Below are positions 36,841 through 47,375 of a stretch of 64,000 nucleotides of DNA, piece after piece. The notes below the pieces were generated by a model. That model was not told where the DNA came from and searched no databases. It saw only the letters and a list, made by a program, of their open reading frames with translations. Source of the stretch: Novosphingobium aquimarinum (lineage in GTDB: Bacteria; Pseudomonadota; Alphaproteobacteria; Sphingomonadales; Sphingomonadaceae); NCBI RefSeq assembly GCF_009746585.1, contig NZ_WRPO01000003.1, forward strand, positions 248,001 to 312,000. The letters run 5' to 3'. Position 1 is the stretch's first letter, and each line of letters opens with the position of its first letter. Position numbers and translations under genes: made by a program.

Positions 36841-38054
36841 CGGGAGTCTCCCAGTTCGCTGAGCACGAGGCGCTCACCCTGGATAAACGGATTTCTGCGC
36901 GTGATGGCCAGTAGCAATCCGATCGTAATGCCGGTCGCCAGCGTCGAGGAGCCGCCGTAGCTGATCAGCGGCAGGGTCATGCCCTTGGACGGAAAGAGCT
37001 GCAGGTTGACGAGAATGTTGATGAAGGCCTGCCCGCCGATTTGCGCGGCGAAACCCGTCGCGGCGTAGACGGTGAACAAGTCCTCTTCGCGCATCTGGCG
37101 CAGGATGATGCGCAGCACCAGGACGATATACAGCACCACCACCACGGCGCAGGCGAGCAGTCCGAATTCCTCGCCGATCACCGAGAAGATGTAGTCCGTA
37201 TGCGCTTCGGGCAGCGCCAGCTTGCGCTCGCCCATCCAGAAGCCACGGCCCATCCAGCCCCCGTTGAGCAAAGTCTTTTTGGCGAGATCGACCTGGTCGA
37301 ACGCCGAACCGCCGCCCAGGAAGCTGTCGATGCGACGCTGTGCGTTCTCATAGAAGAAGTAGGTGACGATCACGCCGATCACGCCGCCCACGCCGGCAAT
37401 CGTGATACGGCGCATGTCGATGCCCGTCAGCAACACCAGGACGAACCAGGTTCCGCACAGCAAGATCGTGGTGCCGAAGTCCGGCTGCAGCATGAGCAGC
37501 CCGGCGACCAGCGCGAGGATGAGGAAGGTCACGCCGAGCATCGGCAATTCCTCGTCCCGGACCTTGAGTGACAGCAGCCATCCCAGCAGGATCGGAAACC
37601 CGCACTTCAGAAACGAGGAGGGCTGAAGCGAGAGACCGAGATTCAGCCAGCGCCGCGCACCGTTCACTTCGAAGCCGAGGAACGGCACCAGCGCGAGCGC
37701 CAGAATCATGCTGCAGGCCAACAGGATGCCGAGGCGACGCGCGACGTCCTTGCGCAACGTGGAGGCCGCGAGCATCGCTGCCAGCGCGACGATTTGCCAG
37801 CGCAAGTGCAGATAGAAGAAGTGTAGATCGTCCAGGGACTTGCTGGATGTCGAAAGGCGGCGGGCACTCGCCGGGGAGCCCGCGGCCACGCTCACCGAGC
37901 CGATCACCATCAGGATCACCGCGAGCAGCAGGACGCCGCGATCGATTTCCTGCCACCAGATCTGCAGCGAATTGCGCCGACCGCGCCGATAATGCGCGGG
38001 CGGGAGCGATCGGTGGGTGGGCTGAAAGCCGGATGGGGGGGCTTGCGTTGCCAT
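36837..38054 (-). CDS. ftsW: Peptidoglycan glycosyltransferase FtsW (SEDS)
   Basis: A 405-residue SEDS protein with about ten membrane helices, the septal glycan polymerase that works with FtsI. Typical stretches are [28 protein letters not shown] (the catalytic-region Asp), [17 protein letters not shown] and [14 protein letters not shown] near the end. A basic, cytoplasmic N-terminus of about 45 residues precedes the first helix. ATG 38054 overlaps the murD stop by one base. The RodA paralogue is unlikely given the position in the dcw cluster. Confidence 0.96.
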   Translation of the reverse strand: MATQAPPSGFQPTHRSLPPAHYRRGRRNSLQIWWQEIDRGVLLLAVILMVIGSVSVAAGSPASARRLSTSSKSLDDLHFFYLHLRWQIVALAAMLAASTLRKDVARRLGILLACSMILALALVPFLGFEVNGARRWLNLGLSLQPSSFLKCGFPILLGWLLSLKVRDEELPMLGVTFLILALVAGLLMLQPDFGTTILLCGTWFVLVLLTGIDMRRITIAGVGGVIGVIVTYFFYENAQRRIDSFLGGGSAFDQVDLAKKTLLNGGWMGRGFWMGERKLALPEAHTDYIFSVIGEEFGLLACAVVVVLYIVLVLRIILRQMREEDLFTVYAATGFAAQIGGQAFINILVNLQLFPSKGMTLPLISYGGSSTLATGITIGLLLAITRRNPFIQGERLVLSELGDSR

Positions 38055-39409
38055 CAATCCTGGTCCTCGCCCTTGTCGTCCACCGCCATCAGCGCTTCGA
38101 CGATTTGCCGGAAGGCATCGCCGCGCGCTTCGAAATCGCGGAACTGGTCGAAGCTGGCGCAAGCGGGAGACAGCATCACGATCTCGCCCGGTCGCGCGGC
38201 AGCCATCGCTTCGCGGATCGCTTCGGCCATCATCTCGCTACGGTGAACCTCAGTATAGGGTTCGAGCAGATCGGCAAATGCGGGGCCGGCATCGCCGATC
38301 GTGTAGGCCGCCGCGACATTGCCGAAGAACGGCTCGCACTCCCCGAGATCCTCGCCCTTGGGCAGTCCGCCGACGATCCAATGGATGCGCGGCTTCGGCC
38401 CCTGCGCGCCCTCGACCGGCGGAAAGGCGGCCAGCGCAGGTGCGGCGGAGGCCGGATTGGTGGCCTTGCTATCGTTGATGTAGAGGACGCCGTCCTTTTC
38501 GGCGACCCGCTCCATGCGGTGCGGCAGGCCGCGAAACGTGGTGAGCGCGCGCTCGTACTGCTGGGGCTTGACCCCCAGCGCCTCGACAATGGCGATCGCC
38601 ACGGCGGCGTTTTGCAGGTTGTGCGGACCTTGCAGCGAAGGCCATTGCTTTTGCTGCTCGACCAAGGCCGCGCCGTCGACTTGATGGAAGCGGCCCGGAT
38701 CATGGCGCGTGCTTTCGCTTGCCGCGATCGACGCCGTCTCGCTGTCACCCATGCCGAAGATCGCATCGTGCCCGGGCGATTGCATGGTGAACAGCCGGGC
38801 CTTCGAAGCGACGTAGCTCTCGAACCCGTCGTATCGATCGAGGTGATCGGGCGTGATGTTGAGCAGTGCGGCGACATCGCAATCGAGCGAGCGGGTGATG
38901 TCGATCTGATAGCTCGACAGTTCGAGCACGTAGACGCCGCCCTCGGGCAGCGGTTGCTGCGCCAGAATCGGGATGCCGATATTGCCGCCGATGCACACGG
39001 CGACACCTGCCTCGACGAGCAGGTGCTCGACCAGCGAGGTCGTGGTCGACTTGCCGTTGGTCCCGGTAATGCCGACGACGCGATGCGGCGGCAGATGGCT
39101 TCGGGCCTGCGCGAAAATCTCGATGTCGCCGATGATCGGAACGCCGGCATTCGCGGCGGCGGCGGCAATCGGATGGCGATTGAGCGGAATGCCCGGCGAC
39201 ACGATCACGCCTTCGCATCCCGAAAGATCGGCCGAGACCGGATCGGCCAGTTCGATGCGGCCGTCGAACAGCTGGCGCGGCTCCTCGCGATTGTCCCAGG
39301 CGATGACTTCGGCCCCGCTCGCCAGCAGCGTCTCGGCCACGGCCGCGCCCGAGCGGGCGAGACCGAGGACCGCGTAGCGTTTGCCGGCAAAGACGGGAGA
39401 CGTGATCAT
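38054..39409 (-). CDS. murD: UDP-N-acetylmuramoylalanine--D-glutamate ligase
   Basis: A 451-residue Mur ligase that adds D-glutamate to UDP-MurNAc-L-Ala. It has an N-terminal Rossmann part (RYAVLGLARSGAAVAETLL), the P-loop VVGITGTNGKSTTTSLV, the central domain with LLNITPDHLDRYDGFESY and the C-terminal LYINDSKATNPASA. It starts at ATG 39409, 10 bp after mraY stops. Confidence 0.96.
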   Translation of the reverse strand: MITSPVFAGKRYAVLGLARSGAAVAETLLASGAEVIAWDNREEPRQLFDGRIELADPVSADLSGCEGVIVSPGIPLNRHPIAAAAANAGVPIIGDIEIFAQARSHLPPHRVVGITGTNGKSTTTSLVEHLLVEAGVAVCIGGNIGIPILAQQPLPEGGVYVLELSSYQIDITRSLDCDVAALLNITPDHLDRYDGFESYVASKARLFTMQSPGHDAIFGMGDSETASIAASESTRHDPGRFHQVDGAALVEQQKQWPSLQGPHNLQNAAVAIAIVEALGVKPQQYERALTTFRGLPHRMERVAEKDGVLYINDSKATNPASAAPALAAFPPVEGAQGPKPRIHWIVGGLPKGEDLGECEPFFGNVAAAYTIGDAGPAFADLLEPYTEVHRSEMMAEAIREAMAAARPGEIVMLSPACASFDQFRDFEARGDAFRQIVEALMAVDDKGEDQD

Positions 39410-39419
39410 CGCCCGCCGC

Positions 39420-40490
39420 TCACCGCAGCTTGAGCGTGGAAAGGCCGATCACCGCGAGCACGATCGAGATGATCCAGAAGCGGATGACCACGGTCGATTC
39501 GGCCCAACCAAGCTGCTCGAAGTGGTGATGGATCGGCGCCATGCGGAACACGCGCTTGCCCGTCCGCTTGAAGAAGAACACCTGAATGATGACCGAGGCC
39601 GCTTCGAGCACGAACAGCCCCCCGACGATGGCCAGCACGATCTCGTGATGGGCCGACACGGCGATGGCGCCCAGCGCGCCGCCGAGGGCCAGGCTGCCGG
39701 TATCGCCCATGAAAATCGCGGCGGGGGGCGCATTGAACCACAGGAACGCGAGCCCTGCCCCGACGATGCCCGCGCACAAGATCGCCAGTTCGCCCGCGCC
39801 GGGAACGTGCGGGATCCCGAGATAGCCGGCATAGTCCACGCGGCCTGCGAGATAGGCGATGATCGCAAAAGTGCCGGCGGCGACGATCACGGGAAAGGTC
39901 GCGAGGCCATCGAGCCCGTCGGTCAGGTTCACCGCATTGCCCGCACCGACGATCACGAACGCCGCGAACACGTAGTAGAACGGGCCCAACGGGATCGCCC
40001 GGCCACTCAGGAACGGCACGTAGAGGTTGGTGTTGAGCTGGCCGACGATGATCCACGCCGCCACGCCCGCAACGGCGAATTCCATCAGCAGCCGCGTCCT
40101 CCCCGACACGCCCTTGTGGCTGCCTTTCGTGACCTTGTCGAAATCGTCGAGGAATCCGATCAGACCGAACCCGACAGTGACGGCCAGACAGGCCAGCACG
40201 AACGGGTTCATCAGGTCCATCCACAGCAGCATCGCGGCGATGAACGAGGTCAGGATCATCAGCCCCCCCATCGTCGGCGTGCCGCGCTTGGCCAGGTGGG
40301 TCTTGGGTCCGTCCTCGCGGATCGGCTGGCCCTTGCCTTGCCGAACCCGGAGCATGTTGATGAAACGCGGGCCGATGAGCAGCCCGATGACGAGCGCCGT
40401 CATCAGCGCCCCGCCGGAACGGAACGACTGGTATCTGAAGAGGTTCGCAAGCCCCCCGTAATTCAGCCAATCTGCGATTAGGTAAAGCAT
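39420..40490 (-). CDS. mraY: Phospho-N-acetylmuramoyl-pentapeptide transferase
   Basis: A 356-residue integral membrane enzyme that transfers phospho-MurNAc-pentapeptide to undecaprenyl phosphate, forming lipid I. Ten hydrophobic segments are visible. Family motifs include [25 protein letters not shown] (aspartates binding magnesium), [26 protein letters not shown] and the histidine-rich [13 protein letters not shown]. It lies 24 bp after murF. Confidence 0.97.
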   Translation of the reverse strand: MLYLIADWLNYGGLANLFRYQSFRSGGALMTALVIGLLIGPRFINMLRVRQGKGQPIREDGPKTHLAKRGTPTMGGLMILTSFIAAMLLWMDLMNPFVLACLAVTVGFGLIGFLDDFDKVTKGSHKGVSGRTRLLMEFAVAGVAAWIIVGQLNTNLYVPFLSGRAIPLGPFYYVFAAFVIVGAGNAVNLTDGLDGLATFPVIVAAGTFAIIAYLAGRVDYAGYLGIPHVPGAGELAILCAGIVGAGLAFLWFNAPPAAIFMGDTGSLALGGALGAIAVSAHHEIVLAIVGGLFVLEAASVIIQVFFFKRTGKRVFRMAPIHHHFEQLGWAESTVVIRFWIISIVLAVIGLSTLKLR

Positions 40491-40514
40491 CGTTCGAGGA
40501 CGCCGTTGGCCTTC

Positions 40515-41975
40515 CTACTTGGTGAGAACCGTGACGAGGCTGGCCAGGCCAACCGAGTTCGATCCCTTGACCAGGATCGCGTCTCCGCGCCTCAGACCGA
40601 AGGCCGAGAGGTTGTCCACAGCTTCCTCCACCGAGGCGCAATGGGCGAAGGTGACCAGTTTGCCAAGCGGCGAAGGCGCGGCTTTCCCCAATTCACACGC
40701 CAGCGCCGCCATTTCCGGCCCGACCAGCACGACATGATCGATGCCCGCATCGATGATCGGCGCCGCGAGCGCGGCATGATAGCCGTCCGCGTGCTTGCCC
40801 AGTTCCTTCATCGCGCCAAGCACGGCAATGCGCCGGGTCGCGTCGGTCCGGCCGAGCTGGGCCAACGTCGCGCGCATCGAGGCGGGATTGGCGTTGTAGC
40901 TTTCGTCGATCAGCAGCGCACGCCCGCCGCCGTTCGCTTCCGGAACGTCGATCTCGACTCTGGCACCGCGACCGGCGAGCCCTTCCATTTCGGCGAGCGC
41001 CACGCCCGCGGCCCCCAGATCGCCATTCACTGCGCGTACGGCAGCCATGACCGCCAGCGAATTCATCACCCAATGCTCGCCCGGCGCGGCCACGGTGTAG
41101 CACAAGCGGCGGTCGCCGAGATCGACAGTCACCAGCGAGCCGCCGCCGAGCGAGGGCACGGCATCGAGCAGCCGGACATCGGCATGCGCGGATTTGCCGA
41201 AAGCGATCACTTGCGCGCCGCAGCGCAGCGCCGCCTTGCGCAGACGCTCGAAGTGCGGGCTGTCGGCAGGAATGATGGCCGTGCCGCCGCGTTCGAGGCC
41301 CTGGAAGATTTCCGCCTTGGCATCGGCGATCGCTTCTTCCGAGCCGAGCATTTCGATGTGGGCGGGCGCGATCGTAGTGATCACCGCAACGTTGGGACGC
41401 ACTTGCCGCGTCAGTGCGGCGATCTCGCCCGCGTGGTTCATGCCCATTTCGAACACGCCGTAACGCGCGCGCGCGGGCATCCGCGCCAGGCTGAGCGGCA
41501 CGCCGGTGTGGTTGTTGTAGCTTTTTACCGAGCGGTGCGCGTCGCCGCGGCTGGCGCGGTCGAGCGCGGTGAAGATCGATTCCTTGACGCCGGTCTTCCC
41601 GACCGATCCAGTGACCCCGATGATCGGTGCGCGGCTGCGCGCGCGAGCGGCGGCGCCGAGCCGGACCAGCGCCTCGGTGGTATCCTTCACGAGCACATGC
41701 GGGCCGTCGACGGGGCGGTCTACGACGACGGCGGCAGCGCCGCGGGCCAGCGCCATGTCGACGAAGCGATGCCCGTCAGTGGTTTCGCCGCGCAGCGCGA
41801 AGAACAGATCGCCGGGTTGGACCTCGCGGCTGTCGAACTCGATCCCGGTCACGGTGAAATCGGCATTCGCGGTGCCTTTGACGGCACGCGCAATGGCGAT
41901 CGCATCCCACAAGACAAGCGGGTTCTCGTCACTGTCCTGAAGGGGCCAATCGAGAATGCGCGTGATGGCGTTCAT
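40515..41975 (-). CDS. murF: UDP-MurNAc-tripeptide--D-alanyl-D-alanine ligase
   Basis: A 486-residue Mur ligase that joins D-Ala-D-Ala to the UDP-MurNAc-tripeptide. It shows GIEFDSREVQPGDLFFAL, the P-loop IGVTGSVGKTGVKE, SYNNHTGVPLSLAR, MGMNHAGEIAALT and DESYNANPASM, all typical. ATG 41975 is 5 bp downstream of the murE stop, so the two are co-translated. Length is near the family norm. Confidence 0.96.
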   Translation of the reverse strand: MNAITRILDWPLQDSDENPLVLWDAIAIARAVKGTANADFTVTGIEFDSREVQPGDLFFALRGETTDGHRFVDMALARGAAAVVVDRPVDGPHVLVKDTTEALVRLGAAARARSRAPIIGVTGSVGKTGVKESIFTALDRASRGDAHRSVKSYNNHTGVPLSLARMPARARYGVFEMGMNHAGEIAALTRQVRPNVAVITTIAPAHIEMLGSEEAIADAKAEIFQGLERGGTAIIPADSPHFERLRKAALRCGAQVIAFGKSAHADVRLLDAVPSLGGGSLVTVDLGDRRLCYTVAAPGEHWVMNSLAVMAAVRAVNGDLGAAGVALAEMEGLAGRGARVEIDVPEANGGGRALLIDESYNANPASMRATLAQLGRTDATRRIAVLGAMKELGKHADGYHAALAAPIIDAGIDHVVLVGPEMAALACELGKAAPSPLGKLVTFAHCASVEEAVDNLSAFGLRRGDAILVKGSNSVGLASLVTVLTK

Positions 41976-41980
41976 GGTAT

Positions 41981-43444
41981 TCAAGTCCTTCCCTTGGCGC
42001 CGGCTTCCTGCCTGGCCACCGTGACGTCGTCGAATGGCAGGACGCGCACCTGAGCGCCGCTGCCGATGATCTGCCCCTGTTCGTGCCCCTTGCCCGCGAC
42101 GAGGACGATGTCGCCCGCCCCGGCTTCGCCGACGGCCGCCGCGATCGCTTCGCGCCGGTCGCCGATTTCGCGCGCATCCGGGCATCCTTCGCGCACCATC
42201 GCGCGGATCGTGCCCGGATCCTCTCCTCGCGGATTGTCGTCCGTGACGATGACGACATCCGCTCCCTTTGCCGCGACTTTGCCCATTTCCGCGCGCTTGC
42301 CGGTGTCGCGATCCCCGCCCGCGCCGAACACCACGATCAGCCGGGCCTCGGCATGCGGCCTCAGCGCGGCGATCGCCGCTTCGAGCGCATCGGGCGTATG
42401 CGCGTAATCGACGTAGATCGGCGCCCCCGCGCCCGTCAGCCCGGCACGCTCGAGACGGCCGCGCACCGTCTGCAGCCGCTTCATCGCATCGAACGTCAGC
42501 GCCGGATCGCCGCCGGTCGCCAGCACCAGCCCCGCCGCGACCAGCGCGTTGGCCGCCTGATAGGCGCCGATGAGCGGCAGCTCGATCTTGCGCTGCGTCC
42601 CGGCGTGTTCGATCTCGAGCACTTGTCCCAGCAAGCCGGGCGTGCGCGAGATCAGCCGGATCGCGTCGCCCTTCTCGCCCACAGTGAAAGGCTTGACGCC
42701 ACGCTGCGCGGCATGCTCGGCGGCGCGAACGGACCAGGCGTCGTCGGCCCAGATCACTGCCGTGCCATCGGGCGATACGACTTCGTCAAACAGCCGCATC
42801 TTGGCCGCGAAGTAGTCTTCCATGTCGGCGTGGTAGTCGAGATGGTCGCGGCTGAGATTGGTGAAGGCGCCCGCCATTACCGCAGGACCTTCGTTGCGAA
42901 ACTGCGAGAGGCCGTGGCTGGATGCTTCGTACGCGACATGGCTCACGCCTTCGCGCGCAAGGCCGGTGAGGTTCGACAGGAAAGTGACGATGTCGGGCGT
43001 CGTCAGGCCGGTCGAGACGCTTTCGTCGCTGGTGGTGACGCCAAGCGTGCCGATCGAGGCCGCGCGCAGACCCGCCATCCGCCACAATTGACGCGTGAGC
43101 TCGACCGTCGAGGTCTTGCCGTTGGTCCCCGTCACCGCGACCAGCGTATCGGGCACTGGCGTGAAGAACTGACCGGCGAGCCGTGCGAACAGCCGGCGCG
43201 GCTCGGCATCGGCGAAGTGCACCGCGCCGTCGACTTGCACTTCGGGCCGCGCGACGATCGCGACCGCACCCGCTTTCACCGCATCGGCGATGAAGTCCTC
43301 GCCATTGAAGCGCGCCCCGCGAAACGCGCCGAACACGGTCCCCGGCGCGATCTTGCGGTGATCGATCGCGAAGCCGGTGACACCGGCATTGGCATCGCCC
43401 GACAAGGCTACACCCGCCTTTTCGCAAAGTGCACCAAGCCGCAT
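41981..43444 (-). CDS. murE: UDP-MurNAc-L-Ala-D-Glu--meso-DAP ligase
   Basis: A 487-residue Mur ligase. The P-loop is VAVTGTNGKTSTVEL, a Lys-carbamylation region is near the TNLSRDHLDYHADMEDY stretch, and the specificity motif DNPRGEDP marks meso-diaminopimelate (not lysine) as the added residue, typical of Gram-negative walls. ATG 43444 overlaps the ftsI stop by one base. Confidence 0.97.
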   Translation of the reverse strand: MRLGALCEKAGVALSGDANAGVTGFAIDHRKIAPGTVFGAFRGARFNGEDFIADAVKAGAVAIVARPEVQVDGAVHFADAEPRRLFARLAGQFFTPVPDTLVAVTGTNGKTSTVELTRQLWRMAGLRAASIGTLGVTTSDESVSTGLTTPDIVTFLSNLTGLAREGVSHVAYEASSHGLSQFRNEGPAVMAGAFTNLSRDHLDYHADMEDYFAAKMRLFDEVVSPDGTAVIWADDAWSVRAAEHAAQRGVKPFTVGEKGDAIRLISRTPGLLGQVLEIEHAGTQRKIELPLIGAYQAANALVAAGLVLATGGDPALTFDAMKRLQTVRGRLERAGLTGAGAPIYVDYAHTPDALEAAIAALRPHAEARLIVVFGAGGDRDTGKRAEMGKVAAKGADVVIVTDDNPRGEDPGTIRAMVREGCPDAREIGDRREAIAAAVGEAGAGDIVLVAGKGHEQGQIIGSGAQVRVLPFDDVTVARQEAGAKGRT

Positions 43445-45201
43445 CAGTGCGCCTCCCCGGGGATCAGCGGCTTGAGATCGGAAATGTCGATGTCCCGCGT
43501 CTCGTCGGGCATGATACCGAGCAGCGGACCGATCCGGGGGACCACGCGGCCAACGGCAGGCCCGGCGTTCCAGGCGGCGGTGCGCTGGAACGAAGTGGCC
43601 GCCGTGCCTTGCGGCTCGTCCATCATCGCAATCACGACATAGCGCGGCGCGTCCATCGGGAACGCGGCGGCGAAAGTCGAAACCAGCGAGGACCGGCGAT
43701 AGCCGCCGGCGCCCGGCTTCTCGGCGCTACCAGTCTTGCCACCGACGCGAAAGCCGGGAGCATCGGCCTTGCGGCCCGTGCCGTAGACCACGATCATGCG
43801 CAGCATCTGGCGAATGCGCGCGCTGGTCGAGGCCTTGAACACGCGGCGGCCCTTGGGCACTTCGTTGGCCGAAAGCTTCTTCAAAGTGGCCGGGCGCCAG
43901 ATCCCGCCGTTCACCAACGCCGCGTAAGCCGAGGCGAGGTGCAGCGGCGTTACCGCGATGCCGTGGCCATAGGAGACGGTCATCGTGCGCAGGCGCGGCC
44001 ATTTGCCCGAAGGCCAGATCGGGAAGCCACGCGCCGGCAGTTCCACGTAAGGACGCTCGTTCATCCCGAGCGTTTCCATGACCCGCTTCATCCGCGCGCC
44101 GCCCACTTCGTCGGCGATCTGCGCGGTGACCACGTTCGACGAGTGAATCAGCGTCTGCGGCACGTTGAGTGACGCGCCCATCGAGTGGCTGTCGCGGATA
44201 GTGAAGCCCGCCACGCGCAACGGATGCGCGGGATAGCGGTGACCGAGATCGGTCACAGTGCCGGCATCGAGCGCGGCGGCGACCGTGATCGGCTTGAAGG
44301 TCGATCCGAGCTCGTAGACCTGATTGGTGACACGGTTGAAGCCCTTGGGCACTTCGCCCAGCTTGGCCTCGTCTTCGGTCACGACCATGTCGTTGGCGCG
44401 AACCTTGTTGGGATCGAACGAGGGCAAGGAGGCCATCGCCAGGATCTCGCCCGTCTCGACGTCGAGGACTATGCCGGCCGCGCCCTTGGCGCGCGATTCG
44501 ATCATCCCGCGCCCCAGTTCGTCCTCCAGCGCGCCCTGCACGCGAAAGTCGATCGAGAGCACCGAGGGTTCGGAGCGCCCCTCGGCGGACGTGAGCTTGT
44601 CCTGGAAGACTTGCTCCATGCCGATCTTGCCCTGCCCGTACGAATCGACGTAGCCGAGAACGTGCGCGGCCATCGAACCTTGAGGATAGAAGCGCTCGAC
44701 CTCGCGCGGGTGCTCCAGCGCGGGTTCGCCGAGTGCCTCGACCTGGTTCACTTGCTCGGGCAGCACCGACTTGCGCAGATAGCCCTTCTTGCCGGTGGCC
44801 AGCAGGCGCTCGGTTCTGGCGACATCGAGATCGGGGAAAATCGCGTGGAGCTTGCCCGCGATCTCATGCGGATTGCCCACCAGCGGACTATCACCGTCCT
44901 GCATCGCCTCGGGATTGAACCAGAGCGCATACGTGCGGAAATCGCGGGCCAGCGGAACGCCGTTGCGATCGACGATCGTGCCGCGCGCGGGCACGAGCTG
45001 ATCGAACATGTCGCCTTCGCTGCGGTCGGCGCCCGAGACGCCGAGGAAGAACACCCGCATCAAGGCGCAAAGGCTGACGAGCAGGAAGCCCGCCAGCACC
45101 CACAGGCCGCGCCACTTCGCCATGTTCAGCGAGCGTTGCTTCGCCGCGGACTGGCGATGCCTGCCGGTCGTAACCGTCGTCGAGATGGCGATCCCGCTCA
45201 T
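43444..45201 (-). CDS. ftsI: Septal transpeptidase FtsI (class B PBP3)
   Basis: A 585-residue class B penicillin-binding protein that cross-links septal peptidoglycan. A basic tail and one membrane helix (GLWVLAGFLLVSLCALM) precede the dimerisation domain (VPARGTIVDRNGVPLA). The transpeptidase motifs are STFK in YELGSTFKPIT, SSN in LIHSSNVV, and KTGS in VGGKTGSAEKPG, where KTGT is more usual. ATG 45201 overlaps the ftsL stop by ATGA. Confidence 0.97.
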   Translation of the reverse strand: MSGIAISTTVTTGRHRQSAAKQRSLNMAKWRGLWVLAGFLLVSLCALMRVFFLGVSGADRSEGDMFDQLVPARGTIVDRNGVPLARDFRTYALWFNPEAMQDGDSPLVGNPHEIAGKLHAIFPDLDVARTERLLATGKKGYLRKSVLPEQVNQVEALGEPALEHPREVERFYPQGSMAAHVLGYVDSYGQGKIGMEQVFQDKLTSAEGRSEPSVLSIDFRVQGALEDELGRGMIESRAKGAAGIVLDVETGEILAMASLPSFDPNKVRANDMVVTEDEAKLGEVPKGFNRVTNQVYELGSTFKPITVAAALDAGTVTDLGHRYPAHPLRVAGFTIRDSHSMGASLNVPQTLIHSSNVVTAQIADEVGGARMKRVMETLGMNERPYVELPARGFPIWPSGKWPRLRTMTVSYGHGIAVTPLHLASAYAALVNGGIWRPATLKKLSANEVPKGRRVFKASTSARIRQMLRMIVVYGTGRKADAPGFRVGGKTGSAEKPGAGGYRRSSLVSTFAAAFPMDAPRYVVIAMMDEPQGTAATSFQRTAAWNAGPAVGRVVPRIGPLLGIMPDETRDIDISDLKPLIPGEAH

Positions 45202-45710
45202 CGGTCGTCGGCGGCTCCCGGAAGATCGACCTTGGCGAGGCGTTGACCGAGACGGGCGGCATCCTTGCGCAGCGCCGCGGCATCGTCGTCCTGCACCTGC
45301 GTGGAGCCGTCCGGCTTGCCGGTGACGGGCGAGACCATCTTCGCCGGAGCCTCGGCGCGATCCGTCGTCGTCGCTTCCGCCATCAGGATCGGTTGCGGTG
45401 CGTCGGGCGCGCGCGGAATGCCGAGCGAGGCGAGCTGGCGTTCGCCCTCGATATACTGGTCGGCGAGCGGCGCGGTGTACCCGAACTCGAGGTCGTTGAT
45501 CGTCTTGAGCTGGTGCTGATTGGAGCGGGTCGCGAATTCCACTTCGAGCATGTCGATGTCGCGGCTGAGGCTCACCACTTGCTGGCGCGTGCGGTAGACT
45601 TCGCTCTTCACCGCATTCACGTGCAGCGCCAGGCCGAGTGTCAGAGCGCCGCATATCGCGAGAAGCGATACCCAGCCGAGCGATTGCAGGCGATCTCTGG
45701 TCAGGTTCAT
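45198..45710 (-). CDS. ftsL: Cell division protein FtsL
   Basis: A 170-residue bitopic protein: a short N-terminus, one membrane helix ([19 protein letters not shown]) and a coiled-coil-like segment ([19 protein letters not shown]), then an unusually long hydrophilic C-terminal tail of about 80 residues rich in Ala, Asp and Pro. E. coli FtsL is about 120 residues, so the tail is extra. Position between rsmH and ftsI settles the call. ATG 45710 overlaps the rsmH stop by ATGA. Confidence 0.9.
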   Translation of the reverse strand: MNLTRDRLQSLGWVSLLAICGALTLGLALHVNAVKSEVYRTRQQVVSLSRDIDMLEVEFATRSNQHQLKTINDLEFGYTAPLADQYIEGERQLASLGIPRAPDAPQPILMAEATTTDRAEAPAKMVSPVTGKPDGSTQVQDDDAAALRKDAARLGQRLAKVDLPGAADDR

Positions 45711-46666
45711 GCAGCGATCCTTTCGCGGGCAGGAGCTCCGGTGCGCACGGCGCTGCGCAGAGTGGCGGAACGGGAACGGGGGTTGGCGTCGATCTCGGCG
45801 GAGCCGGGGCGGATGCCCTTCGAAACCTGGGAGAACGTGGGAGCAGGGCCATCGGTGACCATGGGCATATGCCGCGAGGTCGCGGCCGCAGCGCCGCTCG
45901 CATCGCGCAGGAAGTGCTTGACGATGCGGTCTTCGAGGCTGTGGAAGCTGACCACCGCGAGCCGGCCGCCCTCGCCCAGCAGCGCCTCGGCGGCGGCGAG
46001 ACCGGCCTCGAGCTCGCCCAGCTCATCATTGACCGCGATGCGCAGCGCCTGAAAGGTCCGCGTCGCCGGGTCCTTGGGCATGCCAGGATGATAACCCAGA
46101 GCCTTGCGCACCAGCGCCGCCAGCTCGCCCGTGGTGGAAAGGGGGCGGGCAGCCACGATCGCACGGGCCAGACGCCGTGACTGCCGTTCCTCGCCAAAGC
46201 GGTAGAGCACGTCGGCTATCTCCGCTTCGGCAGCCGTATTGACGAAATCTGCGGCGCTCGGCCCTTCGCGGCCCATGCGCATATCGAGCGGGCCATCGAT
46301 CTGAAACGCGAAGCCGCGCTCGGCCTGGTCGATCTGCATCGAGGACACGCCGATATCCATCGCGATCGCATCGACCCGATCCACACCCGCCTCGCGCAGC
46401 GCCTCGCGCATTTCGGAAAAGCGCCGCGCATGCAGCACGAGGCGCGGCGGGGATCCCTGCGCCTCAGGCCATTTGGCGGGGTCGTCCTGCACAGCCGCGA
46501 TCGCAGTGGGGTCGCGATCGAAGGCATGCACGGTGGCGCCGGCATCGAGAAAACGGCGAGTGTAGCCGCCCGCGCCGAACGTTGCATCGAGCACGCAGGC
46601 CTGCCGCAGCGGTTGCAACGCGGCGCACACTTCCTCGATCAGGACAGGAACGTGGCCGCCGCTCAC
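45707..46666 (-). CDS. rsmH: 16S rRNA (cytosine-1402-N4) methyltransferase
   Basis: A 319-residue SAM-dependent methyltransferase acting on C1402 of 16S rRNA. Motifs: HVPVLIEEV, the SAM loop [29 protein letters not shown], and [17 protein letters not shown] with [18 protein letters not shown] 46666 is chosen: it lies 7 bp after AAGGGGAA and overlaps the mraZ stop as GTGA; no ATG fits the family N-terminus. Confidence 0.95.
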   Translation of the reverse strand: MSGGHVPVLIEEVCAALQPLRQACVLDATFGAGGYTRRFLDAGATVHAFDRDPTAIAAVQDDPAKWPEAQGSPPRLVLHARRFSEMREALREAGVDRVDAIAMDIGVSSMQIDQAERGFAFQIDGPLDMRMGREGPSAADFVNTAAEAEIADVLYRFGEERQSRRLARAIVAARPLSTTGELAALVRKALGYHPGMPKDPATRTFQALRIAVNDELGELEAGLAAAEALLGEGGRLAVVSFHSLEDRIVKHFLRDASGAAAATSRHMPMVTDGPAPTFSQVSKGIRPGSAEIDANPRSRSATLRSAVRTGAPARERIAA

Positions 46667-47169
46667 TTGCGGTTCCCCTTGGCCAGCTCCGCCGCCATCT
46701 CGTCGCGGCAGTTTTCCTTGGCCATGTCCCACTCGTCGCCCATCGCGTAGAGCTGCTCGGGCGCCCACACGAGAAAGATCTCCCCGGCGCTGAGGAAGAA
46801 GGCCTGGTCGTCGATCTTGGCGGCGCGCAGCAGCGAGGGCGGCATGACGAACCGTCCGCCGTTGTCGAAGGGCACGGTCACATCGTTGTAGAGCTGGGTC
46901 TTGCGCAGCATCACGTCGTAAGGAACGCCGTCCTCGCGGGCTTCGCGCTTTTCCTGCTCGATCATTTCGGCGAACTGATCGGAGTAATCGTCACCATAGC
47001 CGATGAGGCAGGTCCACTGCGGGCTCTTGTTGAAGGAGACCTTGCTTTCGCCGCCGTGGTTCTTGTCTTTGAGGACGGGGCGGAATTTCGCAGGCAGGAC
47101 AAAGCGGTTCTTGTCGCGCTGGATCGACGCACCCTGCCCCCTGAAAATTGGCTGCCCAGCCATCGACAC
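46663..47169 (-). CDS. mraZ: Transcriptional regulator MraZ
   Basis: A 168-residue protein with two SpoVT/AbrB-like domains ([12 protein letters not shown] near the start and [17 protein letters not shown] in the second half). MraZ forms a ring and binds TGGG-type direct repeats at its own promoter, repressing the dcw cluster in E. coli. GTG 47169 is preferred because GAGGA sits 6 bp upstream; ATG 47163 would place it 12 bp away. A TGGGA array lies about 130-210 bp upstream. It is the first gene of the cluster. Confidence 0.93.
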   Translation of the reverse strand: MSMAGQPIFRGQGASIQRDKNRFVLPAKFRPVLKDKNHGGESKVSFNKSPQWTCLIGYGDDYSDQFAEMIEQEKREAREDGVPYDVMLRKTQLYNDVTVPFDNGGRFVMPPSLLRAAKIDDQAFFLSAGEIFLVWAPEQLYAMGDEWDMAKENCRDEMAAELAKGNRK

Positions 47170-47299
47170 GCGTTTTCCTCGAGTGGACCCCTGCGGATAC
47201 AGCTTCGCCAAGCCCTGCCACACGCCCGCGCGGCAGGGTCCGCGCCCGACAAGCGGGAACGGCGCACTTCACCAAATCCGATGAAAGGCAGTCATACCG

Positions 47300-47375
47300 T
47301 GGGATAGGATGGGATTAAAGGGAAAACTTGGACTGAGTTGGGATCCGTTGTGGGAAAAGGCCCCAACCCTTGGGA
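47300..47375. promoter_or_regulatory. TGGGA repeat array, likely MraZ operator
   Basis: TGGGA occurs on the plus strand at 47300, 47310, 47339, 47351 and 47371, with near-copies AGGGA at 47319 and TGGAC at 47329, giving steps of 10, 9, 10, 10, 12 and 20 bp. MraZ is known to bind TGGG repeats spaced by 10 bp. The orientation is opposite to mraZ transcription, and more copies than the usual three are present. Core promoter elements were not identified. Confidence 0.65.

Noticed and set aside
35663..36877. N-terminal extension of murC through murG
   Set aside because: The same frame stays open by chance; murG in another frame has all family motifs, and murC starts at ATG 35662.
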